From a bacterium c-19 (GTDB lineage: Bacteria; Bacillota_I; Bacilli_A; Erysipelotrichales; Erysipelotrichaceae), in contig QZED01000001.1 in the NCBI GenBank assembly GCA_009917405.1, forward strand, positions 1 through 64,000: a stretch of DNA of 64,000 bases, in the 5' to 3' direction. The notes beneath the pieces are model-generated. The model saw only the letters and a program-made list of their open reading frames with translations. It searched no databases and had not been told where the DNA came from. Positions 7,729-15,873 of the stretch are shown one piece after another; position 1 is the first letter of the stretch; the number at the start of each line of letters is the position of its first letter. Position numbers and translations under genes: made by a program.

Positions 7729-9405
7729 TTATTCTCCTTTTTCCTTTTGCTGAATTGCACGATTTAAGGCACTGCACAGTGCACGCAGGGAAGCAGCGAT
7801 AATATCGTCATGAATACCGACGCCCCATTGTTCCTTTTGCGTACAATCTAAGATTTTTACATAAGCAACCGCCTTTGAGGAAGAGCCGCTTGTAAGCGCA
7901 TGCTCACTGTAATGCTGAATTTCAAAGGTGCGGTTCAAATGCTCACGCAGCGCATTGGCAGCCGCATCCAAACGACCGTTTCCGTCACCGTTGATTTCCA
8001 TTTCTTGATCATCGTAGGTAATGTGCAGCTGTGCATGCAGATGATCGCTGCGTTGAAAGTGATAATCTTGTAAGGTAATCGGTGTTTTTACATTCATATA
8101 TTCATTCGTAAATAACTCGTAAATTTCATTCGGCAACAGTTCCTTATGCGCGTGATCACTGACGGATTTCATATAATAGCCGACATTTTCACGCATTTCC
8201 GGCGGTAAGACAATACCGTAGCTTTCCTCAAGCACGTAATTGACTCCGCCTTTGCCGGATTGAGAATTAATACGGATGACATCGGTTTCATACTCACGCC
8301 CGACATCTTTCGGATCAATCGGCAGATATGGTACATCCCATATTGTTTTCTTTTGTTCCTCACGCATATGCATGCCTTTGGCAATCGCATCCTGATGGGA
8401 ACCGCTGAAGGCAGCGAATACCAGCTTGCCGGCATACGGCTGTCGCATTGATACGTTCATGCGGGTATTTTGTTCATATACCTCAACGACATGCGGCATA
8501 TCATGGAAGTTCAGTTTCGGATCGACCCCCATCGCGTACAGATTCATTGCCAAGGTAACGATATCGACATTACCGGTACGCTCACCGTTGCCAAACAGCG
8601 TTCCTTCAATGCGGTCTGCGCCCGCAAGCAAGCCCATTTCACTGTCAGCCACTCCGCAGCCGCGATCATTATGCGGATGCAGGGAAACGATGACTGCTTC
8701 ACGACGATTCATATGCTTGCACATATATTCAATCTGTGATGCATATACGTGCGGCATTGACATTTCAACCGTTACCGGAAGATTAATAATACATTTTTTA
8801 TCCACGGTCGGCTCCCATACATCGATGACGGCGTTGCACACTTCTAATGCATATTCCACTTCCGTTCCGGTAAAGCTTTCCGGTGAATATTCAAACGTAT
8901 AATCCGCACCGCATTCTTCACTTAATTGCTTTAACAGCTTCGCACCGTCAATCGCAATCTGCTTAATTTCTTCTTTGCTTTTCTTGAACACCTGTTCACG
9001 CTGTGCTTTGCTTGTGGAATTATACACATGCACCACGGCATTTTTACAGCCTTGCAATGCCTCAAAGGTTTTGCGAATAATATGCTCACGAGCCTGTGTC
9101 AAAACCTGTACCGTCACATCATCGGGAATTAGATTCTGTTCGATCAAAGTTCGTAAAAACGTATATTCGGTCTCACTTGCGGCAGGGAAGCCGATTTCTA
9201 TTTCCTTGAAGCCGATTTCAACTAACAGCTGAAAGAAGCGCAGCTTTTCCTCTAAGCTCATCGGTACGATCAAGCTTTGATTCCCGTCACGCAGATCAAC
9301 ACTGCACCAGATCGGTGCTTTTTCTACGTATTCTTTTTTTGTCCATTCCAAACATGCTTCCGGGGGCATAAAATATCCCCTTTGATACTTCTGATACCCT
9401 TCCAT
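7729..9405 (-). CDS. leuA: 2-isopropylmalate synthase
   Basis: A 558-residue long-type (yeast/actinobacterial-like) LeuA that condenses acetyl-CoA with 2-oxoisovalerate, the committed step of leucine synthesis. It has the DRE-TIM catalytic start ([11 protein letters not shown], about residue 34), [15 protein letters not shown], the metal-binding HPHNDRG (about 243), GNGERTGN, and a C-terminal LeuA dimer/regulatory domain from about 420. The ATG at 9405 is preceded by AAAGGAGG at ideal spacing. First gene of the operon, directly behind the T-box. Confidence 0.96.
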   Translation of the reverse strand: MEGYQKYQRGYFMPPEACLEWTKKEYVEKAPIWCSVDLRDGNQSLIVPMSLEEKLRFFQLLVEIGFKEIEIGFPAASETEYTFLRTLIEQNLIPDDVTVQVLTQAREHIIRKTFEALQGCKNAVVHVYNSTSKAQREQVFKKSKEEIKQIAIDGAKLLKQLSEECGADYTFEYSPESFTGTEVEYALEVCNAVIDVWEPTVDKKCIINLPVTVEMSMPHVYASQIEYMCKHMNRREAVIVSLHPHNDRGCGVADSEMGLLAGADRIEGTLFGNGERTGNVDIVTLAMNLYAMGVDPKLNFHDMPHVVEVYEQNTRMNVSMRQPYAGKLVFAAFSGSHQDAIAKGMHMREEQKKTIWDVPYLPIDPKDVGREYETDVIRINSQSGKGGVNYVLEESYGIVLPPEMRENVGYYMKSVSDHAHKELLPNEIYELFTNEYMNVKTPITLQDYHFQRSDHLHAQLHITYDDQEMEINGDGNGRLDAAANALREHLNRTFEIQHYSEHALTSGSSSKAVAYVKILDCTQKEQWGVGIHDDIIAASLRALCSALNRAIQQKEKGE

Positions 9406-9427
9406 CGTTTTTTCCTCCTTTATAAAA

Positions 9428-9464
9428 CAAAAAGCCTTCCTCTCCAAGAGACGAAAGCTTTACT
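9428..9464 (-). terminator. T-box attenuator hairpin of the leu operon
   Basis: In the transcript direction, AAAGCTTTCGTCTC pairs with GAGAGGAAGGCTTT and is followed by a T run. The upstream T-box sequence can form the competing antiterminator. Confidence 0.8.
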
Positions 9465-9681
9465 TACGCGGTACCACTCTGATTGGCAAACTGCCCACTC
9501 AACCCATGAAAAACATGGCCGTTTGATAACGTAAGAGGTCTTACGGTACAGCCTACTGAAACTTCAGCCATACAACTAGCGAGTGAGTAGATAAAGGCTT
9601 CATTCTGTTTTACACCAACCAACAGATCTCTATGAATTAGCGTTTTATCCGATCTCGCATCAAGCGTTTTTATTTGTATTG
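9428..9681 (-). promoter_or_regulatory. T-box riboswitch leader, leucine-type
   Basis: The leader carries the canonical T-box core (AGAGTGGTACCGCG, reading down from 9480) followed by the terminator. Upstream are the Stem I elements AGAGA and GTTGGTTGGTG. The distal Stem I strand reads ATCTACTCACTCG, which offers a CUC leucine specifier, in keeping with the downstream leuACDB. When uncharged tRNA-Leu binds, antitermination should switch the operon on. The specifier assignment is by eye. Confidence 0.9.
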
Positions 9682-9686
9682 CTATT

Positions 9687-9715
9687 AGAATACAAGGATT
9701 TGATGAAAATGTCAA
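9687..9715 (-). promoter_or_regulatory. Promoter of the leu operon
   Basis: On the minus strand TTGACA (9715-9710), a 17-nt spacer and TATTCT (9692-9687): a near-consensus sigma-A promoter placed just before the T-box leader. Confidence 0.85.
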
Positions 9716-9774
9716 TCGTTTTCAGAAAAATTATGAAATAAATTACAGCGACTTTAAATAAAACGCAGAACAGA
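9687..9774. repeat. Imperfect direct repeat, left copy (leu promoter region)
   Basis: This stretch, which includes the leu promoter, recurs in degraded form at about 13659-13745 in the same orientation. Blocks such as GAATA.AAGGATTT.ATG, AATCGTTT and AATTACA are shared, roughly three quarters of bases by eye. Confidence 0.6.
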
Positions 9775-9857
9775 AGGGGAGTGATACAAAGATTTCAACA
9801 TTTCTGCGGCTTCAATCACTGATTGATTCAATCTGATACTTGATCTAATATCAATAT

Positions 9858-10202
9858 AATCACTCTATATCAAAGCTTTCTGTTTTTAAATCATAATAAT
9901 ATCTGCCGCTCGTAGCAGTAAACTTTAACACACAATAATCAGGATCAATGACTCCTTTTTTATAAAACATCGTATCGCCTTTTTCTTATATCATGTTTTT
10001 AGTCTCTTGGTCGGTTAAGACTTCCATTTTACCTTTCAGCATAACACCGACATACTTAATCAATCCTTTATGAAAAATATATGCTTGCATTTGGATTGTT
10101 TCTATATTGAGCGACTCTCATAGATGATGTATTTGTAGAAAAGTAAAATTCTTTCAGTCCATTTCTTTTTCTCGGACTCAGCATTGCTTTTACATTAGGA
10201 TA
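9858..10202. repeat. Direct repeat of PPOX-gene sequence, left copy
   Basis: Nearly identical to 10946-11292. It differs by a handful of substitutions and a 2-nt deletion (in the run after CCTTTATGA). It is the body of the decayed PPOX copy. Confidence 0.9.
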
Positions 10203-10264
10203 TGATCCTCATTTATGCTTTTTAACAATAATGCTTTTATTTCTTCAAAAGTATATTTTGCCAT
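9860..10264 (-). pseudogene. Decayed, chimeric copy of the PPOX-family gene
   Basis: Starting from an ATG at 10264 with a good ribosome binding site (TTAGGAGTGGG), the first 16 codons read MAKYTFEEIKALLLKS, unlike the neighbouring intact gene. The sequence then joins, out of frame, the part coding PNVKAMLSP and follows the intact gene at 10948-11367 almost base for base. A Trp codon has become TAA within NMIWEKGD, and a 2-nt deletion adds a frameshift. The result is a broken gene with a foreign or diverged 5' end and an internal deletion. Confidence 0.85.
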
Positions 10265-10288
10265 CTAATCCCACTCCTAACTTGTAAT

Positions 10289-10918
10289 TTATTTTTCTTC
10301 ATTGTTCTTAAAATATTTATATCCTAATATACAAATTGGTAAAAAATAAGCACACCAAATTTCTAATAAAATCGTTCCTACAGCATCCCCTGTATTTGTA
10401 TTAAATATTGGAAACATCGGAACAATAAAACAACTAGGAAAAAACATTCCGTGTACCAGTAATAATTTTTGCAACATCTTATTTTTGTTATTTGTTGTAT
10501 CTACTAAAAATGATAAAAAGAATGTCGATAATGCCATAAATCCATATCCCAATAAATCATAATTAAAAAATAAACTTCCTAATTTACTGTAATCTATTAT
10601 GGATAAAGTTTCATTACTTAAATTTGAATTTAAACTAATTGTTGTGCATTGTGCATAATAAACAATAAAGATAAGAATAGCATAAACTATTCCAAAAGCA
10701 ATCCCTGAAATACCTAATGCTTTTTTATTGTTATCTTTATTGACAGAATACAAAGAACAAGCAAATATAATATATCCTATTGCTAAAAATATACAAGAAA
10801 AATAACTTATAAATGCTCCACTATTTTCCTTTATTAAACTAACTATCATTGATAGAGCAAATACTAATACTGAAATTCCTGTTAGTAATGCTCCATATTT
10901 CCCAATTTTTCTGTTCAT
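10289..10918 (-). CDS. Six-helix membrane protein, DUF4386-like
   Basis: A 209-residue integral membrane protein with about six hydrophobic segments (near residues 8-30, 37-58, 68-92, 115-140, 155-178 and 182-202). Its layout recalls the DUF4386 group but the call is weak. The ATG at 10918 has AGAGGTG upstream; the longer reading would begin inside the PPOX gene. It lies between the intact and broken PPOX copies on the same strand, so it may have moved together with one of them. Base composition is strongly AT-rich. Confidence 0.55.
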   Translation of the reverse strand: MNRKIGKYGALLTGISVLVFALSMIVSLIKENSGAFISYFSCIFLAIGYIIFACSLYSVNKDNNKKALGISGIAFGIVYAILIFIVYYAQCTTISLNSNLSNETLSIIDYSKLGSLFFNYDLLGYGFMALSTFFLSFLVDTTNNKNKMLQKLLLVHGMFFPSCFIVPMFPIFNTNTGDAVGTILLEIWCAYFLPICILGYKYFKNNEEK

Positions 10919-10945
10919 TTCAACACCTCTGAAACTTGTAATGTG

Positions 10946-11292
10946 AATCACTCTATATCAAAGCTTTCTGTTTTTAAATCACAATAATATCTGCCGCTTT
11001 CAGCAGTAAACTTTAACACACAATAATCCGGATCAATGACTCCTTTTTTATAAAACATCGTATCGCCTTTTTCCCATATCATGTTTTTAGTTTCTTGGTC
11101 GGTTAAGACTTCCATTTTACCTTTCAGCATTACACCGACATACTTAATCAATCCTTTATGATAAAAATATATGCTTGCATTTGGATTGTTTTTATATTGA
11201 GCGACTCTCATAGATGATGTATTTGTAGAGAAGTAAAATTCTTTCAGTCCATTTCTTTTTCTCGGACTCAGCATTGCTTTTACATTAGGATA
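10946..11292. repeat. Direct repeat of PPOX-gene sequence, right copy
   Basis: The intact counterpart of the copy at 9858-10202. Together the two repeats flank the DUF4386-like membrane gene. Confidence 0.9.
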
Positions 11293-11367
11293 ATTTTCAT
11301 CATCGACGGAGCATATAAAACAGACCTTTTGTTTACCGATCCATGATTCTGTTTTTTTTAAATCCAT
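10948..11367 (-). CDS. Pyridoxamine 5'-phosphate oxidase-family (split-barrel flavin-binding) protein
   Basis: A 139-residue small PPOX-family protein of the general-stress/NimA-like type, predicted to bind FMN or F420-like cofactors in a split barrel. The N-terminal pattern FICSVDDENYPNVKAMLSP followed by LKEFYFSTNTSSMRVAQYKNNPNASIYFY is typical of the family, as is VMLKGKMEVLTDQETKNMIWEKGD. The substrate is unknown. A second, broken copy lies 680 nt downstream. Start ATG at 11367; the ribosome binding site is modest (AAAGGATAAC). Confidence 0.85.
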   Translation of the reverse strand: MDLKKTESWIGKQKVCFICSVDDENYPNVKAMLSPRKRNGLKEFYFSTNTSSMRVAQYKNNPNASIYFYHKGLIKYVGVMLKGKMEVLTDQETKNMIWEKGDTMFYKKGVIDPDYCVLKFTAESGRYYCDLKTESFDIE

Positions 11368-11445
11368 AATTGTTATCCTTTATAATTTAGCGCTTATATA
11401 TGTCCCGAATTAACCATAAAAATAACATAGCTTTCAAATTATAAT

Positions 11446-11613
11446 TTAATCCTCTATTTTCATAATAATATCGTATGCATCGGAACATTCTTGTATTGAT
11501 AGTTTTGTTTCATTAGCAAGAAATTTTATAGCTTCATCTCTAGCAGAAAAAGCTTTTAATAAATTTTTTACTTCTTTAAATTTTTCAATTGCTTTTTCAA
11601 CTTCATTATTCAT
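11446..11613 (-). CDS. Hypothetical 55-residue acidic helical protein
   Basis: Starting MNNEVEKAIEKFKEVKNLL and ending IIMKIED, this small protein is charged and predicted all-helical with heptad-like spacing. A GAGATGAG purine stretch precedes the ATG. It follows a 55-residue glycine-rich membrane mini-protein by 27 nt on the same strand. No family recognised. An immunity or antitoxin partner role is possible but speculative. Confidence 0.5.
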   Translation of the reverse strand: MNNEVEKAIEKFKEVKNLLKAFSARDEAIKFLANETKLSIQECSDAYDIIMKIED

Positions 11614-11640
11614 ATTCTCATCTCACTTTCATAATGTAAT

Positions 11641-11808
11641 TTATGCCTGTTTTTTACTCATCGATTTTCCGATCCAACCACCTGATATTGTACAACTCAA
11701 GCTTATTAAACTCGAAAAAATACTTCCCGTTAAATAAACACATATTCCTGTGCCGATTGTACCCGCTATTGTGCCTGCTGTAAAACCAATCATTGCAAAA
11801 TCTTTCAT
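11641..11808 (-). CDS. 55-residue glycine-rich membrane mini-protein
   Basis: The product begins MKDFAMIGFTAGTIAG and is one long hydrophobic stretch with GxxxG-like spacing (TAGTIAGTIGTG; later SGGWIGKS), ending in a lysine-rich SMSKKQA. Composition recalls class II bacteriocins, small toxins and phage holins, but no double-glycine leader is present. The ribosome binding site is weak (GCGGTGATC). The competing longer frame at 11654-11851 on the same strand is charged and lacks family features, so I prefer this one. Function unknown. Confidence 0.5.
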   Translation of the reverse strand: MKDFAMIGFTAGTIAGTIGTGICVYLTGSIFSSLISLSCTISGGWIGKSMSKKQA

Positions 11809-11869
11809 ATATGATCACCGCTGAAAAGTCCGATGGATCTTTCAGTTTCATTATATCAAAAAAAGAACA

Positions 11870-12185
11870 AATTATAAATACGATGTTGATTTGTATTATC
11901 AGATTTATAGAGCAAAATCCGTAAATTTTGGGTGATTATTGTTCTTTGCAGATTTTAGACGTAAATTTTATAAAAAAGGTCTTGTTTGTGACGCGGCGTA
12001 ACGATGTATAATACATGTTAGGAGGTTTACAGATAAATTTTAATCTGTCTTCCAAATGTTAGTTATATCCGAGACTTGTTGTCCTATACTTTGATCTATA
12101 TCATCGGTATCTACAATTTCTTTTGAATCTTGAAGCATTTTATCATACAATTTTTACATGTTAAATGCTCATTCGTACCATTTTT
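11870..12185. other. Gene-poor stretch with orphan promoter-like and Shine-Dalgarno signals
   Basis: On the plus strand TATAAT (12007-12012), inside the near-palindrome ATGTATAATACAT, is followed by AGGAGG (12020-12025) and an inverted repeat (ACAGAT / AATCTGT), but no reading frame follows. On the minus strand a 32-codon frame (12138-12040, MLQDSKEIVDTDDI...) looks like the tail of a lost gene. I see nothing else. Confidence 0.4.
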
Positions 12186-12707
12186 TTAGTTCATATTTTT
12201 TATATAATTTAATACTCTGGTTGTTAATGGCTTGAAGATTAAATATATTAGATACCCGATAAATCCACCTATCACATTTGTTATTAAGTCCGTTATATCT
12301 GATGATCTAAAATCATTTATCAATGGTTGCAGCAATTCTATGAATAAACTTAATAAAAAAGTATATAAAACAACTTCTAACACTTTAACATTTTCTTTTT
12401 TTACTAAAGGCAATAAAAATCCAAAAGGAATTGTCATTATAATATTTAATACGACTTGTCTGGCAAAATCACCGCTGCCATTTAACACATCAATAAAAGG
12501 AATTAAATTCATTGAAGTATACGGGTGATTAAATATAAATGGCAAAGCAGTTATTATCGGCATTAAAGTAAAATATAATACAAATGATAAATATATATAC
12601 ATTGTAGTATTAACAAGTAATACATCTTTTCCTTTTGCTTTCCATTTTTTATATAGTATAAAAACATATAAAATTATCAATACAATAAAATCTGTTATTT
12701 CCTTCAT
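12186..12707 (-). CDS. VanZ-family membrane protein
   Basis: A 173-residue protein with four to five membrane segments and the VanZ pattern. MNLIPFIDVL (about 67), the QVVLNIIMTIPFGFLLPL block (about 85-102), and SLFIELLQPLI...RSSDITDLITNVIGGFIGYLIY (about 115-155) match the family, whose founding member gives low-level teicoplanin resistance by an unknown route. No van genes are nearby. The ATG at 12707 follows GTGAGGTAAAT. Likely a stand-alone accessory gene. Confidence 0.85.
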   Translation of the reverse strand: MKEITDFIVLIILYVFILYKKWKAKGKDVLLVNTTMYIYLSFVLYFTLMPIITALPFIFNHPYTSMNLIPFIDVLNGSGDFARQVVLNIIMTIPFGFLLPLVKKENVKVLEVVLYTFLLSLFIELLQPLINDFRSSDITDLITNVIGGFIGYLIYLIFKPLTTRVLNYIKNMN

Positions 12708-12802
12708 ATTTACCTCACTTTCAAATTCCGGTTAGTTGTTATTTTGCCTGTATCTATAAAGGTAGCAATTCTTTCAGACAGCTCCGATTTACAAACCGGT
12801 AT

Positions 12803-13327
12803 TTATCTATTTATCAATTCAAGAGTTTTTTCAAATGAAATACATTCTGCGAATCTTCCGTTCCACAGGAGCTCATTATAATATCTATAAGAATTTTCTG
12901 CTGTCATATATTTATTATCAATCGTACTGTTTGTATTAGCTGGTACAATCATTTTAAGCCCATGTTCAAAACCACATTTCACTGTTGCATCTATACAGTA
13001 ATCTGTTTGCAGCCCTACAATAATAACTGTATCTTCGCCTTTTTCACGCAGGTAATCCAACAACCCCGTATCTCTAAAAGCACTGTTTACATTTTTGTCA
13101 AAAACAAGCTCATTTGTCATTGGCTGAAATTCTTCGTATATTTCATAGCCTAATGTGCCTTTCGTTAATTTCTGTCCGACACCATCATCATGTCTAACAT
13201 AAATAACTTCTATATTATTATTGCGTGCCTCTTTGATTAGTGTTTTAATACGATATATAAAAGTCTGAAATTGATACAAGTCATCAGTCATAATTAAATT
13301 TTGAGTATCAACAACTAACAATATCAT
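12803..13327 (-). CDS. Isochorismatase-family cysteine hydrolase
   Basis: A 174-residue cysteine hydrolase of the isochorismatase/nicotinamidase superfamily. The catalytic triad is visible: Asp in LLVVDTQN (about residue 7), Lys in FDKNVNSAF (about 77) and Cys in GLQTDYCIDAT (about 108). Substrate (amide, carbamate or nicotinamide-like) cannot be set from sequence. The ATG at 13327 is preceded by CAGGGAGGTAATAAA, so the longer 13399 reading is rejected. Single gene, next to VanZ. Confidence 0.9.
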   Translation of the reverse strand: MILLVVDTQNLIMTDDLYQFQTFIYRIKTLIKEARNNNIEVIYVRHDDGVGQKLTKGTLGYEIYEEFQPMTNELVFDKNVNSAFRDTGLLDYLREKGEDTVIIVGLQTDYCIDATVKCGFEHGLKMIVPANTNSTIDNKYMTAENSYRYYNELLWNGRFAECISFEKTLELINR

Positions 13328-13399
13328 TTTATTACCTCCCTGATTGTGGTTTACCGTAATAAGTGAATTGCACAAACAAAAATTGCACCTATGAATCAC

Positions 13400-13766
13400 T
13401 TCTGTCTTTTCAACAACCAGCTGTTTGTCTGTGAATTAATTATAGCATTTTTACTCAATAATAGTTAATATAATTTCTGATTAATTTAAAACATTGCTTC
13501 TATAGTAGATGTATAAGCAGAGAAGGATATAAATAAAGACAGAAATAAAGCAGAATCTAAAATAGATAAAAGGGAAAGAGCAAGCTGCCGCAAAAGTTAA
13601 TTTGTGCTTTTAAACTATGAAAAGCAAAAGCATTTATCATGTAAGCGATATTGTTAACGGAATATAAGGATTTAATGAAATGCCGATCGTTTCAAATAAA
13701 TCGTGAATTGAATTACAACTGTTCAAAAGAAAATAAACAGAAAAGTGCAGAGAATTTCTAAATATA
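13400..13766. other. Gene-free stretch holding a decayed copy of the leu promoter region
   Basis: No reading frame is supported. It contains the repeat at 13659-13745; the rest shows no clear structure. Confidence 0.5.
13659..13745. repeat. Imperfect direct repeat, right copy (decayed leu promoter)
   Basis: On the minus strand the -35 equivalent reads TCGGCA instead of TTGACA and the -10 reads TATTCC instead of TATTCT, with the sequence between and beyond well matched to 9687-9774. The promoter is probably dead. Confidence 0.6.
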
Positions 13767-14201
13767 TTATTTTATGATGAAATCGCTCAAAATTCTATAT
13801 ATGCAATAAGCTGCCCATAATATCCATGTAATTGCCCATTCTTGCGTGATAATACTGATTATTAAGTATACGCATGCGACAGTAAGTGCGACTGTCCAAT
13901 TCATAATTTTCTTGTTTCTTGTAATTGTTTTATTAGAAGCAACGATTAGATCAGATAGTACTCGTTCAACCTTTTCACTTTCTTTAGAATCAGTTCTTTC
14001 TCCGTTAAATAGTTCTATAATAGATATATTTAAACATTTAGCTAAAGGCTCAATCAATGAAATATCAGGGAAACCGATGCCGCGTTCCCACTTAGAAACG
14101 GTCGCACTTGATATATGCAGTTCATTTGCTAATTCTTTTTGAGTTTTATTACTTTGTTTACGAAGATAGGCAATTAAGCTGCCTGTTTTTTTAGCGTCCA
14201 T
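13767..14201 (-). CDS. XRE-family transcriptional regulator with C-terminal membrane anchor
   Basis: 144 residues: an N-terminal Cro/C1-type HTH (about residues 6-62; TQKELANELHISSATVSKWERGIGFPD is the recognition region) followed by a linker and two hydrophobic segments (about 100-118 and 122-138). Membrane-anchored XRE regulators of this build often control neighbouring membrane or peptide genes. The ATG at 14201 sits 9 nt after AAAGGA; the first ATG at 14210 would be directly on the Shine-Dalgarno. Divergent from the carboxypeptidase gene. Confidence 0.8.
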   Translation of the reverse strand: MDAKKTGSLIAYLRKQSNKTQKELANELHISSATVSKWERGIGFPDISLIEPLAKCLNISIIELFNGERTDSKESEKVERVLSDLIVASNKTITRNKKIMNWTVALTVACVYLIISIITQEWAITWILWAAYCIYRILSDFIIK

Positions 14202-14450
14202 ATGAATCATTCCTTTCTTCTGTTGCTTTTATTATACACATTTATCATGAAAAGACTATCAACGCTTCGTTGAAAGTATGATTAATGTTATAAATAAGAA
14301 AGCATGAATTCCTATCAGCTGATATTTAATAAAACGATTCTTGTTGCACTGCGTATATTTGATGATCATATTTTCACGATAAAACAGCTTTCGATAAAAA
14401 TTTATTCTAAATATCAATGTTCAATCATACGCTTTATTGAGGTAGATAAG

Positions 14451-15644
14451 ATGAGAAAAATACTTAGTTTATTCATAGCCGTTTTATTAGGCTTATCCGT
14501 TGGTTTAATGAATGTGCAGGCAGAAACAAAGGAATCTGAAAAGAATGCGGAAGCGAATGAAAACAGTGCAGATTTAGCGAAGAATGCCAAAGCAGCGTAT
14601 TTGATTGAATATACAAGCGGTAAGGCGATTTATGCGAAAAATGAGCACGAAAAGCTATATCCTGCATCCATGACCAAAATGATGGGGTTATTATTGATTT
14701 ATGAAGCTTTGCATGACGGGAAATTAAAATGGGACGATGTGGTTTCGACAAGTGAACATGCCGCAAGTATGGGCGGCAGTCAAGTATTCCTTGAAGTTAA
14801 TGAACAGATGAGTGTAAAGGATATGATTAAGAGTATCTGTATCGCATCGGCAAATGATGCGATGGTTGCGATGGCAGAAAAGATCGGCGGGACGCATGAG
14901 CATTTTGTGCAGTTGATGAATGATAAAGCCAAACAGTTGCAGCTGAAAGAAACACATTTTGTCAATGCGACCGGTTTACACGATCCCAAGCATTATACAA
15001 GCGCTCATGATATGGCAATCATTGCCAAAGCCTTGATCAAAGAAGGCGGCAAGGAGCTGCTTGACATCACTTCTACGTATGATGCATATATTCGTGAAAA
15101 CAGTGATAATAAATTTTGGCTGGTAAATACAAATAAGTTAATTAAGCAATATCCCGGTGTTGACGGCTTGAAAACCGGCTTTACACAAGAGGCAATGTCT
15201 TGTATTACGGTAACGGCGCAGAAAGATAATCTGCGTTTAATCAGCGTTGTGATGGGGGAGCCATCCTCTAAACAGCGCAATGCGGAGATTAAAACGATGC
15301 TGGACTATGGATTCTCGCAGTTTGAACAAGGTCTTTTATATCCGGCAAATACGGTGATAGAGACGAAACAAATGGATAACGGGAAGCCGGATCGTGTGAA
15401 TCTTATTACAATGCATGATATTCGCTATGTATATGAAAAGGGTACACAGCCAAAAGAAGTCGATCGAAAAATAACAATTACTAAACCGAATTTACCGTAT
15501 TTGCGTGGCGAGGTGATCGGCAAGGTTACGATTACGATGGATGACGGTTTTGTGGCAGAAAGTGATTTGAGTGTGGAAGCCGACGTACAACCGTTAGAAT
15601 ATCTTGATTTATTTATTAAGAGCTTTGGTGATTTTCTGATCTAA
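14451..15644 (+). CDS. D-alanyl-D-alanine carboxypeptidase (penicillin-binding protein 5/DacF type)
   Basis: A 397-residue exported S11-family peptidase that trims the terminal D-Ala from peptidoglycan stem peptides. A signal peptide (MRKILSLFIAVLLGLSVGLM, cleavage near VQA) is followed by the three penicillin-binding motifs: SMTK (about 74), SAN (about 137) and KTG (about 240), then a PBP5 C-terminal beta domain. The ATG at 14451 follows GAGGTAGATAAG; the upstream extension to 14304 lacks a ribosome binding site and would bury the signal peptide. The dacA/dacF paralogue cannot be told from sequence alone. Confidence 0.93.
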   Translation: MRKILSLFIAVLLGLSVGLMNVQAETKESEKNAEANENSADLAKNAKAAYLIEYTSGKAIYAKNEHEKLYPASMTKMMGLLLIYEALHDGKLKWDDVVSTSEHAASMGGSQVFLEVNEQMSVKDMIKSICIASANDAMVAMAEKIGGTHEHFVQLMNDKAKQLQLKETHFVNATGLHDPKHYTSAHDMAIIAKALIKEGGKELLDITSTYDAYIRENSDNKFWLVNTNKLIKQYPGVDGLKTGFTQEAMSCITVTAQKDNLRLISVVMGEPSSKQRNAEIKTMLDYGFSQFEQGLLYPANTVIETKQMDNGKPDRVNLITMHDIRYVYEKGTQPKEVDRKITITKPNLPYLRGEVIGKVTITMDDGFVAESDLSVEADVQPLEYLDLFIKSFGDFLI

Positions 15645-15709
15645 ATGCATTTATTATGTTATTTGATTGTCTTGTTAAAACGAAAAGTTATAATGAATTG
15701 ATATATTTG

Positions 15710-15762
15710 CAGGAAGCTGCTTTCTTAAGGAATATTCTTGAAAGCTGTTTCTTGCTTTTTTA
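15710..15762 (+). terminator. Terminator after the carboxypeptidase gene
   Basis: A long imperfect stem (GCAGGAAGCTGCTTTC with GAAAGCTGTTTCTTGC) is followed by TTTTTT. Confidence 0.65.
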
Positions 15763-15801
15763 TGTTATGTAAAATTCTTTTGTGTTTGAATGATCGTATG
15801 A

Positions 15802-15831
15802 TTGCACACAACTTTATGCTTATGTTATAAT
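15802..15831 (+). promoter_or_regulatory. Sigma-A-type promoter
   Basis: TTGCAC (15802-15807), an 18-nt spacer and TATAAT (15826-15831), 42 nt before the ATG at 15874. Confidence 0.75.
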
Positions 15832-15873
15832 GAAATGGGTAAGTAACGATTACAGTAAGGAATCGGTGATACT

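Noticed and set aside
8426-8902. 158-codon plus-strand frame
   Set aside because: It lies wholly within leuA on the opposite strand, has no ribosome binding site and shows Ser/Cys-rich shadow composition.
9464-9715. 83-codon minus-strand frame upstream of leuA
   Set aside because: It is the translated T-box leader; the RNA structure explains the sequence.
11654-11851. 65-codon minus-strand frame
   Set aside because: The overlapping 55-codon frame 11641-11808 gives a much more protein-like membrane peptide.
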